Assembly: GCF_036320965.1 (NCBI RefSeq)
Contig: NC_092231.1
Coordinates: 31,663,680-31,727,679 of the forward strand
Origin: Panulirus ornatus
Taxonomy: Eukaryota > Arthropoda > Malacostraca > Decapoda > Palinuridae
Reading direction: 5' to 3'
DNA length: 64,000 nt
Positions 63,401-64,000 of this stretch are shown in pieces (the stretch's first letter is position 1; every line of letters begins with the position of its first letter). The notes under the pieces were generated by a model. The model searched no databases, was not told the DNA's origin, and worked only from the letters and a program-made list of their open reading frames with translations. Position numbers and translations under genes: made by a program.

Positions 63401-63636
63401 GTGGCGATGGGAATAAATAAAGGCAGACATTATGAATTATGTACATGTGTATATATGTATATGTCTGTGTGTGTATATATATGTGTACATTGAGATGTAT
63501 AGGTATGTATATTTGCGTGTGTGGACGTGTATGTATATACATGTGTATGTGGGTGGGTTGGTCCATTCTTTCGTCTGTTTCCTTGCGCTACCTCGCTAAC
63601 GCGGGAGAGACCGACAAAGCAAAGTAGTAGTAGTAG
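60428..63636 (+). mobile_element. RTE-like LINE copy, long but inactivated
   Basis: Starts at CATGGGTTGGTGAGAGAAC, within about 15 bp of the intact copy's 5' end, and runs to a complete long 3'UTR. Open pieces are: endonuclease (60485-60934, VIVMVDLNAKV with V for G, then [13 protein letters not shown] and a TAA), linker and first RT blocks (61436-62041, [12 protein letters not shown]), and second RT half to C-terminus (62269-62988, [15 protein letters not shown] and FADETALV, where the second catalytic aspartate is E). Stops and frameshifts occur at about 60932, 61084, 61176, 61345, 61418, 62010, 62153, 62248 and 62986. FADE instead of FADD would itself be expected to disable the RT. Confidence 0.92.
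63207..63636 (+). other. Long-type LINE 3'UTR
   Basis: Complete example of the long 3'UTR: GGGGTCTGGATGTGG, GACAGCTAGAGACTGAG, then a first tail-like module GGGGCCTTTGTTGTCTTTTC followed by CTAACGCTACCTCGC. TGTGTGGCGAGGTGGCG and a TATG-rich stretch follow, then the final module TCTTTCGTCTGTTTCC, GCGCTACCTCGCTAACGCGG. In the short-type UTR (55376-55570) the middle is absent. Confidence 0.85.
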
Positions 63637-63703
<67 letters not shown>

Positions 63704-63704
63704 T
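63637..63704. repeat. (TA)n and poly-T between opposed LINE tails
   Basis: About 50 bp of TA followed by about 20 T. Two LINE copies meet tail-to-tail here. Confidence 0.95.
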
Positions 63705-64000
63705 TTTTATACTTTGTCGCTGTCTCCCGCGTTTGCGAGGTAGCGCAAGGAAACAGACGAAAGGAATGGCCCCACCCCCCCCCCCCCCCATACACATGTA
63801 CATACACACGTCCACACACGCAAATATACATACCTACACAGCTTTCCATGGTTTACCCCAGACGCTTCACATGCCTTGATTCAATCCACTGACAGCACGT
63901 CAACCCCTGTATACCACATGACTCCAATTCACTCTATTCCTTGCCCTCCTTTCACCCTCCTGCATGTTCAGGCCCCGATCACACAAAATCTTTTTCACTC
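63705..64000 (-). mobile_element. RTE-like LINE 3' end, minus strand, continues past the window
   Basis: Reverse-complemented short-type 3'UTR (TACTTTGTCGCTGTCTCCCG, GCGTTTGCGAGGTAGCGC) with a C-run, then the end of the coding region up to the GVKKIL codons at the right edge. The rest lies outside the window. Confidence 0.9.

Overview
The window is eukaryotic repeat DNA, with no bacterial-type gene organisation and no recognisable host protein-coding gene. An arthropod, most likely a decapod crustacean, is suggested by a short interstitial (TTAGG)n tract at 37705-37724, by many copies of an endonuclease/reverse-transcriptase LINE whose proteins look RTE-like, by relics of a second CR1/Jockey-like LINE, and by very abundant (TA)n microsatellites. 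The species assignment is inference.

About 26-27 kb (roughly 42%) is tandem minisatellite, in at least thirteen arrays: 41-mer (1-3960), 26-mer (3972-4715 and 7285-14168), 37-mer (5427-6712), 17-mer (23256-25590), 38-mer (25635-26218), 24-mer (26363-27210), 20-mer (27294-28965), 32-mer (30868-31482), 12-14-mer (31950-33318), 28-mer (42178-44090), 15-mer (44407-45432) and 19-mer (45958-49365). Many of these units have no stop codon in several frames, so they produce open frames of 300-830 codons. I treat these as artefacts.

Most of the rest, especially 14.2-21.5 kb and 38.2-64 kb, is a nested mosaic of one RTE-like LINE family (14 copies or fragments on both strands), one SINE-like family (7 copies), and (TA)n tracts that separate almost every insertion. 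One LINE copy (52577-55575) keeps an uninterrupted 929-codon frame with endonuclease, reverse transcriptase and C-terminal regions, lacking only the first part of the endonuclease. The copy at 40965-42176 still has that missing N-terminal segment. The SINE and the LINE share a related 3'-terminal block of about 60 nt, so the LINE machinery plausibly mobilises the SINE. This is the best candidate for a functional system in the window.

Other elements: two truncated copies of a roughly 0.9-1.2 kb element with TTGTTACGAAC/GTTCGTAACAA ends (MITE-like or solo LTR) carrying an internal 17-bp minisatellite (18737-19913 and 59423-60340); a decayed minus-strand endonuclease domain (22275-23155) and a decayed minus-strand RT (56905-57925) of CR1/Jockey type; a possible Tc1/mariner relic near 36.6-36.9 kb; and a pair of diverged dispersed repeats at 37.3 and 56.6 kb. 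The stretch 33.3-38.2 kb is the largest low-repeat interval, and I see no supportable gene in it. I found no tRNA, rRNA or CRISPR array.
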